This document shows positions 34,092 to 43,282 of a stretch of DNA of 64,000 nucleotides, in pieces. Position 1 is the stretch's first letter. Each line of letters starts with the position of its first letter. Source of the DNA: an uncultured Pirellulaceae bacterium (GTDB lineage: Bacteria; Planctomycetota; Planctomycetia; Pirellulales; Pirellulaceae); assembly GCA_937929805.1 (NCBI GenBank), contig CALFUT010000006.1, positions 113,487 through 177,486 on the forward strand. The letters are read 5' to 3'. The notes below the pieces were generated by a model. That model did not search any database. It was not told where the DNA came from and saw only the letters and a list, made by a program, of their open reading frames with translations. Both the position numbers and the translations under genes were made by a program.

Positions 34092-35339
34092 TCAAGACTT
34101 GCGAACAGAAAAGCCTGCGTCGGCAATCGTTTGATGCAGCTCATGCACCAAAACGTCTCCTTGAACCGTTACCGTTTCCGCTGCAAGGTCGACTCGAACT
34201 GCCTCAATATTTGCAACGCGCTTCAGAGCTTTTTCCAGCCGTGCAACACAACTCTGGCAGTGCATTCCGTCCACGCCAATCTGGATCAGCGGCCCGTGCG
34301 ATTCCGACAATTGATTTTCTGACAGCTCTTTTTTTCCAAATTGTATCCAAGCACACCAACCAATCATCGTCAGCAGGATTAGTGCACACAACTGGCTGAA
34401 CCAGTTCACATGATGGTGGAGGTGGACGTGTCCGTCCGGTGTGCTCGCCGATAGCAGTTCGCTGAACAACCACGCTCCCAGCATGCTGCCAACGATCAGC
34501 GTGATCAAATAGGTCGCCGTCGTTCGATTTCCGAATCGAGTGCGTATCGCGCCGATCGTGGCGACGTTCGTGGCGGGGCCTGCCATCAGAAAAACTAGAG
34601 CCGTGGCAGGATCGAGTCCTCCCTGAACCAACGCTGCCGCGATGGGCACCGATGCGGTTGCACAGACGTACATCGGAATGGAAATGGCCAACATCAGCAG
34701 CATCGCAGGAAAAATCCCCAACCCCGAAATCCCGGCCAGCCACGAAGTCGGCACCCAGACATTGATGGCCGCCGATAGCAGCATCCCGATAACCAACCAG
34801 ATCCAGATCGATTGCAGAATCTCAAACCCGTGATCCCAGACTTTTTCCCACCAAGGGTCATTCGGCACCGCACGCGTTGTGTTTTGGTCGTTGATAACAT
34901 TTAAGGAATCAGCGGGTGTGCTGGTGAACTTGTCGGGCGAATCGGTGTCATGACGGGAGGGCAGATCGGCAAGGATTCCTCCCGCGACGCCCGTGATCGC
35001 GGCAAGGAACATCTTGAAAATGGCAAACGGCCAACCGAAAAACGAGGCGCTGACCAGAATCGAATCGATCCCCGTTTGAGGCGTGCTGATCAGAAACCCG
35101 ACCGAAGCTCCATCGCTGGCTCCTTGGTTTTTCAATCCGATGCCAGCTGGGACGACACCACAAGAGCACAGCGGCAATGGTACACCCAGCAGCACCGCTT
35201 TGACGGTTCCCGCGATACCTCGAAACTCGCGCCGGATGAAATTGGTAGGCAAAAACGCGTGCAGCAGACCTGAAAGCAGCATCCCCAGCAATAGCCAAGG
35301 AGCCAGCTCGCACAGGATTTGCCAGCTCGCTGAGATCAT
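34092..35339 (-). CDS. Heavy-metal permease (SO_0444-like) fused to an HMA domain
   Basis: 415 residues. Several helices of the DUF318/ArsP-like permease fold (LAPWLLLGMLLSGLLHAFL, PLCSCGVVPAGIGLKNQGAS with its CSC motif, and FLMAGPATNVATIGAIRTRFG). From about residue 345 a soluble HMA domain follows (GVDGMHCQSCVARLEKALKRV), with the metal-binding CxxC. The pair suggests export of a soft metal such as copper or zinc with the HMA domain feeding the transporter; the metal is not proven. ATG start. Confidence 0.88.
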   Translation of the reverse strand: MISASWQILCELAPWLLLGMLLSGLLHAFLPTNFIRREFRGIAGTVKAVLLGVPLPLCSCGVVPAGIGLKNQGASDGASVGFLISTPQTGIDSILVSASFFGWPFAIFKMFLAAITGVAGGILADLPSRHDTDSPDKFTSTPADSLNVINDQNTTRAVPNDPWWEKVWDHGFEILQSIWIWLVIGMLLSAAINVWVPTSWLAGISGLGIFPAMLLMLAISIPMYVCATASVPIAAALVQGGLDPATALVFLMAGPATNVATIGAIRTRFGNRTTATYLITLIVGSMLGAWLFSELLSASTPDGHVHLHHHVNWFSQLCALILLTMIGWCAWIQFGKKELSENQLSESHGPLIQIGVDGMHCQSCVARLEKALKRVANIEAVRVDLAAETVTVQGDVLVHELHQTIADAGFSVRKS

Positions 35340-35475
35340 AGTGGGCTCGGATAAGGCTCAAAGAATCGAAGATCGGTTGGGCGGAAACGATAAATCCGCC
35401 GTGCGTTATTTTGCCCGAACGGTTAAAATTTCGATAGTGCGACAAACCTGACAATGACTGGCATTCGAATTCCTG

Positions 35476-36474
35476 ATGGCCACTGAAGCGAAAAACAAAC
35501 CCACCAAGCTATGCGACTCGGTCAACGACGTGGCGGCAAAACTTGCCAGCACGGTTGGAATTGCACCCGGAGCCTGCCACGAAGCTTGCGTCCCGGACGT
35601 CAAACGGTTGATCCATACGGTGAAGCGGTTGAAGGCGATCGTGTTTCCCGGATTCCACTTTCACGATACGCCGCTTGCGTCATTGCCCGAACTGATCAAA
35701 AGTGAGTTGGCCCAAGTTCACGTTCGGCTGGCACGAGAAATCGGCAGCGCGATCGCAAGGAATAAGGAAGCTTGCGAAGACATGGGCAAGCCGTTGCTGG
35801 ACACTGACCATCAGCCCCCCAAAGAGCAGCTGCAAGAATACAGCGAGAACTTGGCGACCAAATTTCTGTGCGAGCTGCCTGAGATCCAGCGAACGCTCAA
35901 CACCGATGTTCAGGCCGCGTACTCGGGGGACCCGGCTTGCCGGAACTTAGACGAAGTAATTTTGTGCTACCCCGGTTTGCAGGCGATCGCCGTTTTTCGT
36001 TTGGCTAACGCTTTGCAAAAATTGCACATTCCTTTTCTGCCTCGGATGATGACCGAATGGGCTCACAACGAGACGGGAGTTGATATCCATCCGGGTGCGA
36101 CGATCGGCGATCACTTTTTCATTGACCACGGCACTGGCGTCGTGATTGGTGAGACGTGCAAGATCGGGCAGCACGTGAAAGTTTATCAAGGCGTGACGCT
36201 GGGGGCACTCAGTTTTGCTCAGGATGAATCGGGCAAATTGGTCCGAGGCACGAAACGGCATCCGACCATCGAAGATAATGTCGTGATCTACGCGAACGCG
36301 ACCGTGCTTGGTGGCCGGACGATCGTGGGGAAAGACTCGGTGATCGGCTCGAGTGTCTGGTTGACGCACAGTGTTGATCCATCGACCACCGTGATCATGG
36401 AAAAGCCTCGCCTGCGAATGCGCAACGAACGTGACAATGACGACTTGGCTCCTGTGATCGACTACCAAATTTAA
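35476..36474 (+). CDS. cysE: Serine O-acetyltransferase
   Basis: 332 residues. The N-terminal helical region is followed by a left-handed beta-helix of hexapeptide repeats with the CysE signature (ETGVDIHPGATIGDHFFIDHGTGVVIGE, ...KVYQGVTLGALSF, GRTIVGKDSVIG). It makes O-acetylserine from serine and acetyl-CoA, the carbon skeleton for cysteine. Longer than E. coli CysE (273), as in the larger SAT class. A sulfotransferase-like gene follows after 11 bp, so the two are probably co-transcribed. Confidence 0.93.
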   Translation: MATEAKNKPTKLCDSVNDVAAKLASTVGIAPGACHEACVPDVKRLIHTVKRLKAIVFPGFHFHDTPLASLPELIKSELAQVHVRLAREIGSAIARNKEACEDMGKPLLDTDHQPPKEQLQEYSENLATKFLCELPEIQRTLNTDVQAAYSGDPACRNLDEVILCYPGLQAIAVFRLANALQKLHIPFLPRMMTEWAHNETGVDIHPGATIGDHFFIDHGTGVVIGETCKIGQHVKVYQGVTLGALSFAQDESGKLVRGTKRHPTIEDNVVIYANATVLGGRTIVGKDSVIGSSVWLTHSVDPSTTVIMEKPRLRMRNERDNDDLAPVIDYQI

Positions 36475-36485
36475 GGCAAATATTG

Positions 36486-37319
36486 ATGGACCAATCTAAC
36501 CTTGATGATCGAAGATCCGTCTGGCTGCACGTGCATGTGCCGAAAGCCGGCGGCTCCACGCTGCGTCAGCTGATGAACCGGAACTTCAGCCCCGGCTACT
36601 ACAATTCCAGCTCGCTTTTGGAAACGAAGCAGTACACCCGGAACGATGTCAGTGAAATCGTGCGTTGTCATCCTTGGGTGACGTGCCTAAGCGATCACAA
36701 GTTGTCGCTGGATCTTCCTTACGAACACGAACATGCCAACGTGCTGGCGCTGTGTTACGTCCGCGATCCGGTGGAGCGATTTATCTCGCGGTATTTCTTT
36801 CACCGCCACTTTGAAGAGGTCAACTGTATCGCGCAGCGAATGAGCTTTCGTGATTTCGCGGTTGCCGAGTTAGAGCACCAAGATGTATCGCCGCAAACGA
36901 ACAGCCAGATCTATTTCCTCAACGGCGGAGTCTCCAACACAGACATGACGGCGATCGAGTCGGCTGTTTCAACCGGTCGGGCGTTCTTGTTTCCGATCGA
37001 GCGGTTTGATGAATCGTGTATTGTGATGGAGCAGCGGTTTCCTGGTCACTTCAAAGATTTGTCCTACGTGCGAGCCAACGTGTCGAAGAAAGACTCGGAA
37101 ATTACGGAGGATGATCGAGCATTCGTTCGCGAACATCTGGTGGCGGACTTCTCCGTGTTCGATTTGGCTCACGACGAGCTAAACCGAAAGCTAGAGGAAA
37201 CGTTCCCCGACCAAAGTGCTCGGGCGACTCGCTTGGCCCAGTTTCAGGATCTCTGCGGTCGTCGGCATCACAACTTTCACCCGCCTCGCGAAAAGGGCGA
37301 ACCGGCTCAGGCCAGTTGA
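36486..37319 (+). CDS. Sulfotransferase family protein
   Basis: 277 residues, start at the ATG at 36486. PAPS-binding motifs: the 5'-phosphosulfate loop HVPKAGGSTLRQLM and the 3'-phosphate-binding RDPVERFISRYF. It should transfer sulfate from PAPS to a carbohydrate or other acceptor. Planctomycetes live among sulfated polysaccharides and carry many sulfatases; a sulfotransferase may make such groups. The neighbouring cysE makes a sulfur-metabolism link plausible, though the acceptor is unknown. Confidence 0.9.
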   Translation: MDQSNLDDRRSVWLHVHVPKAGGSTLRQLMNRNFSPGYYNSSSLLETKQYTRNDVSEIVRCHPWVTCLSDHKLSLDLPYEHEHANVLALCYVRDPVERFISRYFFHRHFEEVNCIAQRMSFRDFAVAELEHQDVSPQTNSQIYFLNGGVSNTDMTAIESAVSTGRAFLFPIERFDESCIVMEQRFPGHFKDLSYVRANVSKKDSEITEDDRAFVREHLVADFSVFDLAHDELNRKLEETFPDQSARATRLAQFQDLCGRRHHNFHPPREKGEPAQAS

Positions 37320-37348
37320 GTGACTTGCCGATATTTCTGTCCGAAAAA

Positions 37349-37426
37349 CTAGCCACGGATTTTCACAGATCCACACGGATGTTGTGCGTCCAGAATCCGT
37401 GTCGATCCGTGCAGATCTGTGGCTAG
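37349..37426. repeat. Dispersed 32-nt inverted repeat, copy A
   Basis: Arms 37349-37380 and 37395-37426 match at 27 of 32 positions (start CTAGCCAC, end GTGGCTAG), with repeated ACGGAT blocks. A related copy lies at 56666-56740, and a single arm at 40344-40366. It lies in the spacer between the converging sulfotransferase and YfhO-like genes. Confidence 0.8.
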
Positions 37427-37430
37427 AATT

Positions 37431-40154
37431 TTAATGCTGTGTCTGTCGGGTTAGCCGATGTTGATTCCGTTTTGCGTGCGTGGCAATCAACGCGATCGTC
37501 AGTAGCAACCAACTGAATCCACTGATCCAGCAGCCGATCCAGAATTCAATGGGCGAGTAGGTGAAGGTGACTCGGCGATTGCCACGCGCGATATCAACCC
37601 CCATTCCAATCCGCTCAGGCGACGTTCTGATTTCACAACTGTATGCGGGATTGCCAGCCACATCTTGGGCTTCTGCCTGCCAACCTTCGTCATGCAGAGC
37701 GTAGATATGCAATTGGACGTAAGGTTGTTCGACGAGTGCGTCTGCTTTGATCGCTCTGTTTGTATGTTCTACTTGGCGGACTTTGTGTCCAGTGTCCCAT
37801 TGAAACCAAGCTTCCCAAATAGATCCCTTTGGACGAAAACGAACATGTCGACTAGGTTTTCGGAATGGATGTGAAACTCGAGTCTCTACGAGTCTGAAAT
37901 TCTGCGGTTCTGATTGGAGCGTCAACAAATCGTTCGATGGATTTCTAATCATTTGGCCCGCAACCCGATAACGCTTTGCCATTGGTTGTGGCAACTGTCC
38001 CGATTTCGAGAATGCCGCGTCCAATGGATCAGTCAAATACTCGTAAGTGTGCGGCCACACCGAACCAAAGCTTCCAAGTAGCGCCACGCCATGCCCCAAA
38101 TGATGCTTGGGAAACAATGTCTCGCGCCGCCACTGAATGATTTCGCTCAAGCGATTGGGGGAAGACTCGTAAGGCCACGTTTGAGTTCTCGCTTGCACAG
38201 CGAAGGAGCGATAGATGCGCGGGATCGTGTTAGGGTGCCGAGCTTTCAGTTCTTCCAGTTGATCGCCGATTTTCGTCGGAGATTCAAAGACGCTTGAATC
38301 CACTTCCGCCAACATCCATCGGTTGGCAAGGAGAATATCGATCGTTGTCAGCAGCACGATTAAGATCGCAAGGACTTTCGAAGCGATCTCAACGTTACGT
38401 CGCGATTTCGCGTGCCAGAACAGAGCTGTCAATATTGCCAAGACAATTAGTGGCTGTGCGAGTGATAGGTTCAGACCGGCAATCGTGCCATCAACATCCA
38501 GCGGCCCGAAGAACAGATTCGGTCGGATGTGTCCCAGCCATGATTCGATTGACGCGATTTGCAGCGCGACCAGTCCGACAGTGCAAACGACACCGATCGC
38601 GATTCCAGAATGCAAGCCCGACGCGCAAGCAAGTGGATTTAGGGACGGTGGAGGATCCGCTCGCTTGCGCGTCGGGCTTGTATTCGTTATCCGACTCAAC
38701 CCGAGCCCTGCCAACACGGAAATCATTAAGCTGGCGATGACGAACAGCTTGGCAGGATAACGGAACATAAAATACTTGGGTAGCAAGGTCGTCATGAACC
38801 AATACAGGCCGCCAACTTGAGGCCCAATCTTTAGCCCGCCGATCTTCAGTTCGCTTAATCCAAAAACCGCCAAGCCTTCGTTCAGTAACCAGACAGCACC
38901 AAACCAACCGAATGACGCGACGGCAAAGAACAGCGCGATGCGGCTTAGCCACACATGCCGCTTTCGTTTGCCCCATAAACGGAATTGGCTTAGTGCCAAC
39001 AAGATTGTTAGCACACCCGCGTAAACCGATGGCGTCCAGATCCGTTCGGCGGCGGGCAGCGCGTCGCTCCAGCGCTGATGCGTTGGGAACGGCTTGCCCA
39101 TCAAGTTGGGAAAGAAAAGTTCGGCGATGCTCCACGGCGGTTGACTGAACTGATAGGTCGCGCCTTGTGTGCTGCCGGTGGGGTGCGAGCCAAACAAGGA
39201 TCGAGTGATTGTTTTATTGAGGTACGTGACTGGCGCCCAATTATCAAGCCTGATGCGAGGTTTTGAATTCGGTGTCGGTTCGGAAACTTCCAGAGCATAA
39301 TTCCACGCTTGAACCACATTTGAGATCTGCCCCGTGGCGGCTCGTTCACTTCGCTCGGCCCAATGGGCGGTCGGGAGAATTTGAATCGCCGCCAAGCAAG
39401 AAGTGATCATCACCATTAACGCCAGACGAGCACCACCAAACGCCAACCACCGGTAGGCTGCATGGCAGGAGGAACGAGTGTGCTTCAGCAGCCAGCGTCT
39501 GTGCCCCCAGAATCGAAAAAGTAAACTGGCTGCTGCGATCAAACCAACGTGGTAAACCATCTGTGGATCGCCGCCCAGAATCATCAGGGCACAAACGACT
39601 CCGGCCGATGTGGTCGAACGCCAATCGCTACCCAAAACGCCTCGCCACACAAAGGCCAATGCAAACGGCAACCACGCCGCACTGACCAGATAGATGACAT
39701 TGGTTACTTGAAAGAGGACACTCGCGCCGAACGCATACGAGATTGCGGCCAGTGTCGCGCCGGCTTGATTGGCTTTCATCACCCGAGCAAATCGATAGGC
39801 TCCAGCAGCCGCGATCAACACGTGAACGGATAAGTAGATGCCATATCGCGAAGGGTAGCTGAGAAACCGGCACAGAAAAATCAACTTGCCGGGATAGAAC
39901 ACGCTGCTCGATCCATCACCCACCACCGGCAGACCATAGTTGCAATACGGATTCCAGAGCGGGATCTCACCCGACGCCCACACGCTGTCGATCCACTTGA
40001 ATAGCGGATAGTACAGGTATGCCGAATCGCGAAATCCACAAACGGTCTGGCCGGAAATCATCGGCCAAAACATCCACAGCCAGATCGAACCGATCAGTGC
40101 GGCAGGCCAGTAGCGTTGTAACCAACGAGCAAATTGATTGGGAGCGTCGGGCAT
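37431..40154 (-). CDS. YfhO-like polytopic membrane protein
   Basis: 907 residues with a dozen or more hydrophobic helices (ALIGSIWLWMFWPMI, VHVLIAAAGAYRFA, FIASLMISVLAGLGL and others) and a long C-terminal soluble domain of about 250 residues. It resembles the YfhO family of GT-C-fold membrane proteins (FRDSAYLYYPLFKWI, GEIPLWNPYCNYGLPVVGD near the N-terminus), some of which glycosylate lipoteichoic acid or other surface molecules. A palindromic element encodes about 25 residues (around SPTRKRADPPPSLNPLACASG) between helices. ATG start. Confidence 0.88.
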   Translation of the reverse strand: MPDAPNQFARWLQRYWPAALIGSIWLWMFWPMISGQTVCGFRDSAYLYYPLFKWIDSVWASGEIPLWNPYCNYGLPVVGDGSSSVFYPGKLIFLCRFLSYPSRYGIYLSVHVLIAAAGAYRFARVMKANQAGATLAAISYAFGASVLFQVTNVIYLVSAAWLPFALAFVWRGVLGSDWRSTTSAGVVCALMILGGDPQMVYHVGLIAAASLLFRFWGHRRWLLKHTRSSCHAAYRWLAFGGARLALMVMITSCLAAIQILPTAHWAERSERAATGQISNVVQAWNYALEVSEPTPNSKPRIRLDNWAPVTYLNKTITRSLFGSHPTGSTQGATYQFSQPPWSIAELFFPNLMGKPFPTHQRWSDALPAAERIWTPSVYAGVLTILLALSQFRLWGKRKRHVWLSRIALFFAVASFGWFGAVWLLNEGLAVFGLSELKIGGLKIGPQVGGLYWFMTTLLPKYFMFRYPAKLFVIASLMISVLAGLGLSRITNTSPTRKRADPPPSLNPLACASGLHSGIAIGVVCTVGLVALQIASIESWLGHIRPNLFFGPLDVDGTIAGLNLSLAQPLIVLAILTALFWHAKSRRNVEIASKVLAILIVLLTTIDILLANRWMLAEVDSSVFESPTKIGDQLEELKARHPNTIPRIYRSFAVQARTQTWPYESSPNRLSEIIQWRRETLFPKHHLGHGVALLGSFGSVWPHTYEYLTDPLDAAFSKSGQLPQPMAKRYRVAGQMIRNPSNDLLTLQSEPQNFRLVETRVSHPFRKPSRHVRFRPKGSIWEAWFQWDTGHKVRQVEHTNRAIKADALVEQPYVQLHIYALHDEGWQAEAQDVAGNPAYSCEIRTSPERIGMGVDIARGNRRVTFTYSPIEFWIGCWISGFSWLLLTIALIATHAKRNQHRLTRQTQH
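38613..38680. repeat. Palindromic element inside the YfhO-like gene, in frame
   Basis: Arms 38613-38638 and 38655-38680 match at 24 of 26 positions, with 18 outer bases perfect (CAAGCCCGACGCGCAAGC). The gene reads through without a stop, giving the low-complexity stretch SPTRKRADPPP...LACASG in a loop between helices. This resembles the palindromic elements that insert in Rickettsia genes. Confidence 0.9.
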
Positions 40155-40386
40155 CGAGAACTTAGGTGAAAGGGAGACTCAAATCATACCAAACTAAAGT
40201 TCCGCCGATGAGTTCCCATGATTCAATTAAAAAACGCTAAACTAAGGGACAAGGAAAGCAGTAGCGAAACGCGCGAAGTTGTCATCGATCCAAACGACGA
40301 ATCATCACCGATCGAACCGGATTTGATCGCAAAAAATCCGTGTGAACCCGTGGCTATAAATTTTACTCGATTGGATGTGACGAACG
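40155..40386. other. Spacer with a single arm of the ACGGAT repeat
   Basis: 232 bp divergent region between the YfhO-like and IMPase genes. AATCCGTGTGAACCCGTGGCT at 40344-40364 matches one arm of the inverted repeats at 37349 and 56666. Promoters for both genes should be here. Confidence 0.5.
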
Positions 40387-41217
40387 GTGTTTAACGACGA
40401 CTTCATGAGTGTGGCAATCGAAGCCGCGAGAGCCGGCGGTGAGGTCGCGTCAAGATATTTTGCGGATCTTGATTCGGCTGGAATTGTTGGGAAAACGCAG
40501 GACGAACGATCAGAGGGCCTAGTCACCAAAGCCGACGTGGAAGCGGAGCAAGCGATCGTAGCGACGATTCGGCGGACCTTCCCAGATCATCACTTTCTAG
40601 GCGAAGAAGAGCATTCGGATTCGGTTGATGCTGAGCATCTGTGGGTCATCGATCCGCTCGACGGGACGAATAATTTTGCTCATGGCATTCCGCACTTTGC
40701 TGTTTCCGTTGCTTACTATCGAAACGGGCAATCCGTATGCGGGGCAATTTTAAATCCGGCGACCGACGAACTCTATACGGCAGTGCAGGGTGGGGGAGCG
40801 TTTCTCAATTCTAGACCGGTTCAAGTCAACGCACATCAACGATTGAACGAAACGATCATCGCCACTGGTTTCTATTACGACCGGGGAGCGATCATGAAAG
40901 CGACTTTGGCTGCGATCAATGATTTGTTCGAGCAAGACATTCACGGCATCCGTCGATTTGGAGCCGCCGCCTTAGATTTGGTTTACGTTGGAGCAGGCCG
41001 GTTTGGCGGTTTCTTTGAGTTCACTTTGTCGCCGTGGGACTTCGCCGCGGCTGCGTTGTTTGTCGAAGAAGCCGGTGGCACCGTCACAACCTGTCGAGGC
41101 GAACCGCTTTCCCTCAAGAAAACGTCGATTTTGGCGACCAATGGCCAGCTTCATGAAGTGATGCAACCAATTCTTGATCAACACGCAAATTCTCTTAGTG
41201 ACTTTTCCGACCTCTAA
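40387..41217 (+). CDS. Inositol-monophosphatase-family phosphatase
   Basis: 276 residues with the family motifs: metal-binding FLGEEEHSD, WVIDPLDGTNNFAHGIPHF, and SPWDFAAAALFVEEAGG. Members (SuhB, inositol-1-phosphatase, fructose bisphosphatase-like or histidinol phosphatase) remove phosphate from small metabolites in the cytosol with Mg2+. The exact substrate cannot be told from the sequence. The track start is a GTG at 40387; an ATG at 40405 would shorten it by six residues. Confidence 0.92.
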   Translation: MFNDDFMSVAIEAARAGGEVASRYFADLDSAGIVGKTQDERSEGLVTKADVEAEQAIVATIRRTFPDHHFLGEEEHSDSVDAEHLWVIDPLDGTNNFAHGIPHFAVSVAYYRNGQSVCGAILNPATDELYTAVQGGGAFLNSRPVQVNAHQRLNETIIATGFYYDRGAIMKATLAAINDLFEQDIHGIRRFGAAALDLVYVGAGRFGGFFEFTLSPWDFAAAALFVEEAGGTVTTCRGEPLSLKKTSILATNGQLHEVMQPILDQHANSLSDFSDL

Positions 41218-41235
41218 CCAAACTTCCGGCGAATC

Positions 41236-41482
41236 ATGGGCACGATGCATCTTGAAGCAGAACCCACTGGATACGGGCAGCGGATCCAACTGCCTGATCG
41301 CGATGTAGTGGGCGTGACCGTTTTTGGAGGATCGCGATGTTGGTCGTCGACCGGATGTATTCGACTCGATGGTTTCACTTAAACGTGAACGAATCGCGAT
41401 CATGTCGGGGCGTGACGAACGAGAAATCGCGTATGTCGCTGCGTTGATCCATGAGGCGGTGGGATTGAACGAATTCGCGTGA
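41236..41482 (+). pseudogene. Small ORF broken by a single-base frameshift (about 81 codons)
   Basis: An ATG at 41236 opens a frame (MGTMHLEAEPTGYGQRIQL...VVGVTVF) that runs into a TAA at 41380-41382, while the next frame reads on as EDRDVGRRPDVFDSMVSLKRERIAIMSGRDEREIAYVAALIHEAVGLNEFA to a TGA at 41480-41482. Removing one base in the T5 run (41321-41325) joins them into about 81 residues. It is too short for the track and has no known family. It could be a recent pseudogene, a programmed frameshift, or a sequencing error. Confidence 0.45.
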
Positions 41483-41541
41483 GTGAGCCATTTTGACACG
41501 GTTGGGGGATGGCTGGCGGCTTGATATTCTTTTAGGTCGCA

Positions 41542-42186
41542 ATGAAAAACGTTTTTCGACAATTCGACCGAATCCGCCTGCCGCTGCTTTCGCTCGTCGC
41601 CGGTTGCCTAGTCGCCTGCTCGATTGATTGGCCTGTGCCGGTAGTCGTGCAAAAAGACACGACCGTCGCGTTTCCGTGCCAGACTCGTGGCTGCGGTTGC
41701 AAGAATGCGGATCAATGCTGGAAGTCGTGCTGTTGTTTTTCTGATTCGGAAAAATTGGCATGGGCAAATGCCCATGACATCACGCCGCCAACGTGGTTCA
41801 CGGATAAAATGTCGGCGGCGAAAGCCGACGGTTTGACGAAACGTGTTACCGCCAAAGCCTCCCCTCAAAAAGCAAAGGCTACTGAAGCTAAAAAGTCGTC
41901 CTGCTGCTGTTGTTGCAAAATCGAACAGAACAGTTGTGAACCGACGATCGCAGTATCTAAAGACGACGAATCTACCAAGGTCGACGTCCGGTTGAGCTTG
42001 AAACAACAGCGAGGATGTAGCGGACAACTGGATTACCAGTTTCAGCATTTGGTGTATTTGCCGTTGGAAATTTCTATTGAGCTGCCCAAGCAGCAGCGAC
42101 CTCATTTTTTGACTCCTTTACCAATGCTTGAGGAGTTCGTGTCTGACCTTCCCACTCCGCCGCCACGCGATTTTTGGATTGCGTAA
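41542..42186 (+). CDS. Cys-rich membrane-associated protein
   Basis: 214 residues with a hydrophobic N-terminal segment (LPLLSLVAGCLVACSIDW, possibly a lipoprotein signal). Then comes a dense Cys cluster, FPCQTRGCGCKNADQCWKSC, continuing into CCFSDSEKLAWANAHDITPP, a second cluster SSCCCCCK, and a proline-rich C-terminus. The first motif recurs in planctomycete and other exported proteins I have seen described only as hypothetical. The Cys spacing suggests metal binding or disulfides; no function is known. Confidence 0.75.
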   Translation: MKNVFRQFDRIRLPLLSLVAGCLVACSIDWPVPVVVQKDTTVAFPCQTRGCGCKNADQCWKSCCCFSDSEKLAWANAHDITPPTWFTDKMSAAKADGLTKRVTAKASPQKAKATEAKKSSCCCCCKIEQNSCEPTIAVSKDDESTKVDVRLSLKQQRGCSGQLDYQFQHLVYLPLEISIELPKQQRPHFLTPLPMLEEFVSDLPTPPPRDFWIA

Positions 42187-42203
42187 TTTTTTGAAGTTGG
42201 CTT

Positions 42204-42243
42204 AGTGCTTTGTTCTACCAAAATTCTGATTTGACAAAGCACT
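42204..42243. repeat. Hairpin downstream of the Cys-rich gene
   Basis: AGTGCTTTGT (42204-42213) and ACAAAGCACT (42234-42243) form a perfect 10-bp stem about 20 bp after the stop. There is no T-run, so its use as a terminator is unsure. The rest of the 42187-42423 gap shows no gene. Confidence 0.6.
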
Positions 42244-42423
42244 TGTGTCCGTGGTGATTTCGCATCTGCGTTTTCCTGCGCGATCTGGTTGTGCGCGTTT
42301 TTCGTGCCGGCTTTCGCCGGAGATTAATCGCTGATCTTGCGCTCGATTCCGCCTGACGGTGGGACTACGAACGGCCCGCGCCAACTTCTATCTGAGAGTT
42401 TCAACTGCGAAAGGAGCGCACAC

Positions 42424-43149
42424 GTGCGCGCGAAAAGTGAGATGCGATTGCGTTGTGGGAAGGGCGGATTCACGCTTGTAGAGTTGTTGGTCGTGATTGC
42501 CATCATAGGCATTCTGATCGGCATGCTATTGCCTGCTGTGAACTCGGTGCGAGCCGCAGCCAGAAGTACGTCATGTAAAAATAACATGCGTCAGATTGGG
42601 TTGGCGATGCACTTGTTTGCCAACTCGCATGATGGCGGATTCCCATGGACCAGTCACGCTGGTGCTGATCAAAGTTGGTTGCAAACGTTGAAACCTTACA
42701 TCGAAAACGTGGAATCGATTCGGGCTTGTCCCGATGATCCGCGGTCGGTTGAGTGGTTGGAAGAGCAGCGAACTGGAAGCAGTTACTTGATCAACGATCT
42801 GGTGGCGAACGAGAGCATCGATTCAGCCGTCACAAATCTGAATTACTTGCAGAGCACTCATGATCTAATCGTGTTGTTCGAGGGTGCGGAAACGTCCGAA
42901 TACACCAGTGATCACGTCCATTGCTCTGACTTTTATCAGCCATTTCGCGTCGCGAGGGATCTCGTGTGGGAACTGATGCAGCAGGAAATTGAGACGGATC
43001 GTCATTTCAGTAGTGGTAACTACTTATTCGCCGATGGGCACGTCGCGACGATCGCGGCGGAGACTGTGCAGGGTTGGGTTCAGCAAGACATCGCTGAAGG
43101 AACCAATTTTGCCCAACCGAATAGTTCGGGAATTTACTCCACCGAATAA
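42424..43149 (+). CDS. DUF1559-type prepilin-like protein
   Basis: The start is the GTG at 42424, with AAGGAG 7 bases before it. The type IV pilin-like N-terminus [25 protein letters not shown] carries the prepilin cleavage site (G|FTLVE) and the hydrophobic stalk. Next is the DUF1559-like [21 protein letters not shown], and near the end the short FADGHVATI block. These proteins are abundant in planctomycetes and are thought to form pseudopili or a cell-surface layer, but their individual roles are not known. The TAA stop lies in a 25-bp tandem duplication. Confidence 0.92.
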   Translation: MRAKSEMRLRCGKGGFTLVELLVVIAIIGILIGMLLPAVNSVRAAARSTSCKNNMRQIGLAMHLFANSHDGGFPWTSHAGADQSWLQTLKPYIENVESIRACPDDPRSVEWLEEQRTGSSYLINDLVANESIDSAVTNLNYLQSTHDLIVLFEGAETSEYTSDHVHCSDFYQPFRVARDLVWELMQQEIETDRHFSSGNYLFADGHVATIAAETVQGWVQQDIAEGTNFAQPNSSGIYSTE

Positions 43150-43166
43150 TTCGGGAATTTACTCGC
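43117..43166. repeat. 25-bp tandem duplication spanning the prepilin-like stop codon
   Basis: Unit 1 (43117-43141) is CCGAATAGTTCGGGAATTTA plus CTCCA, and unit 2 (43142-43166) matches 22 of 25. Because 25 is not a multiple of 3, the shift brings the TAA (43147-43149) of unit 2 into the reading frame, so the duplication itself seems to have set the stop. Confidence 0.9.
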
Positions 43167-43282
43167 GGTAACCATGATCCGGTTGCTGATCTACTTTTTT
43201 GATTTAAACAATTTGCATGGCTTTCGCGACGATCCATTGAAGCATCGTCGAAGGGCCAAAACATAGCGATAGAAAGTGAAAT

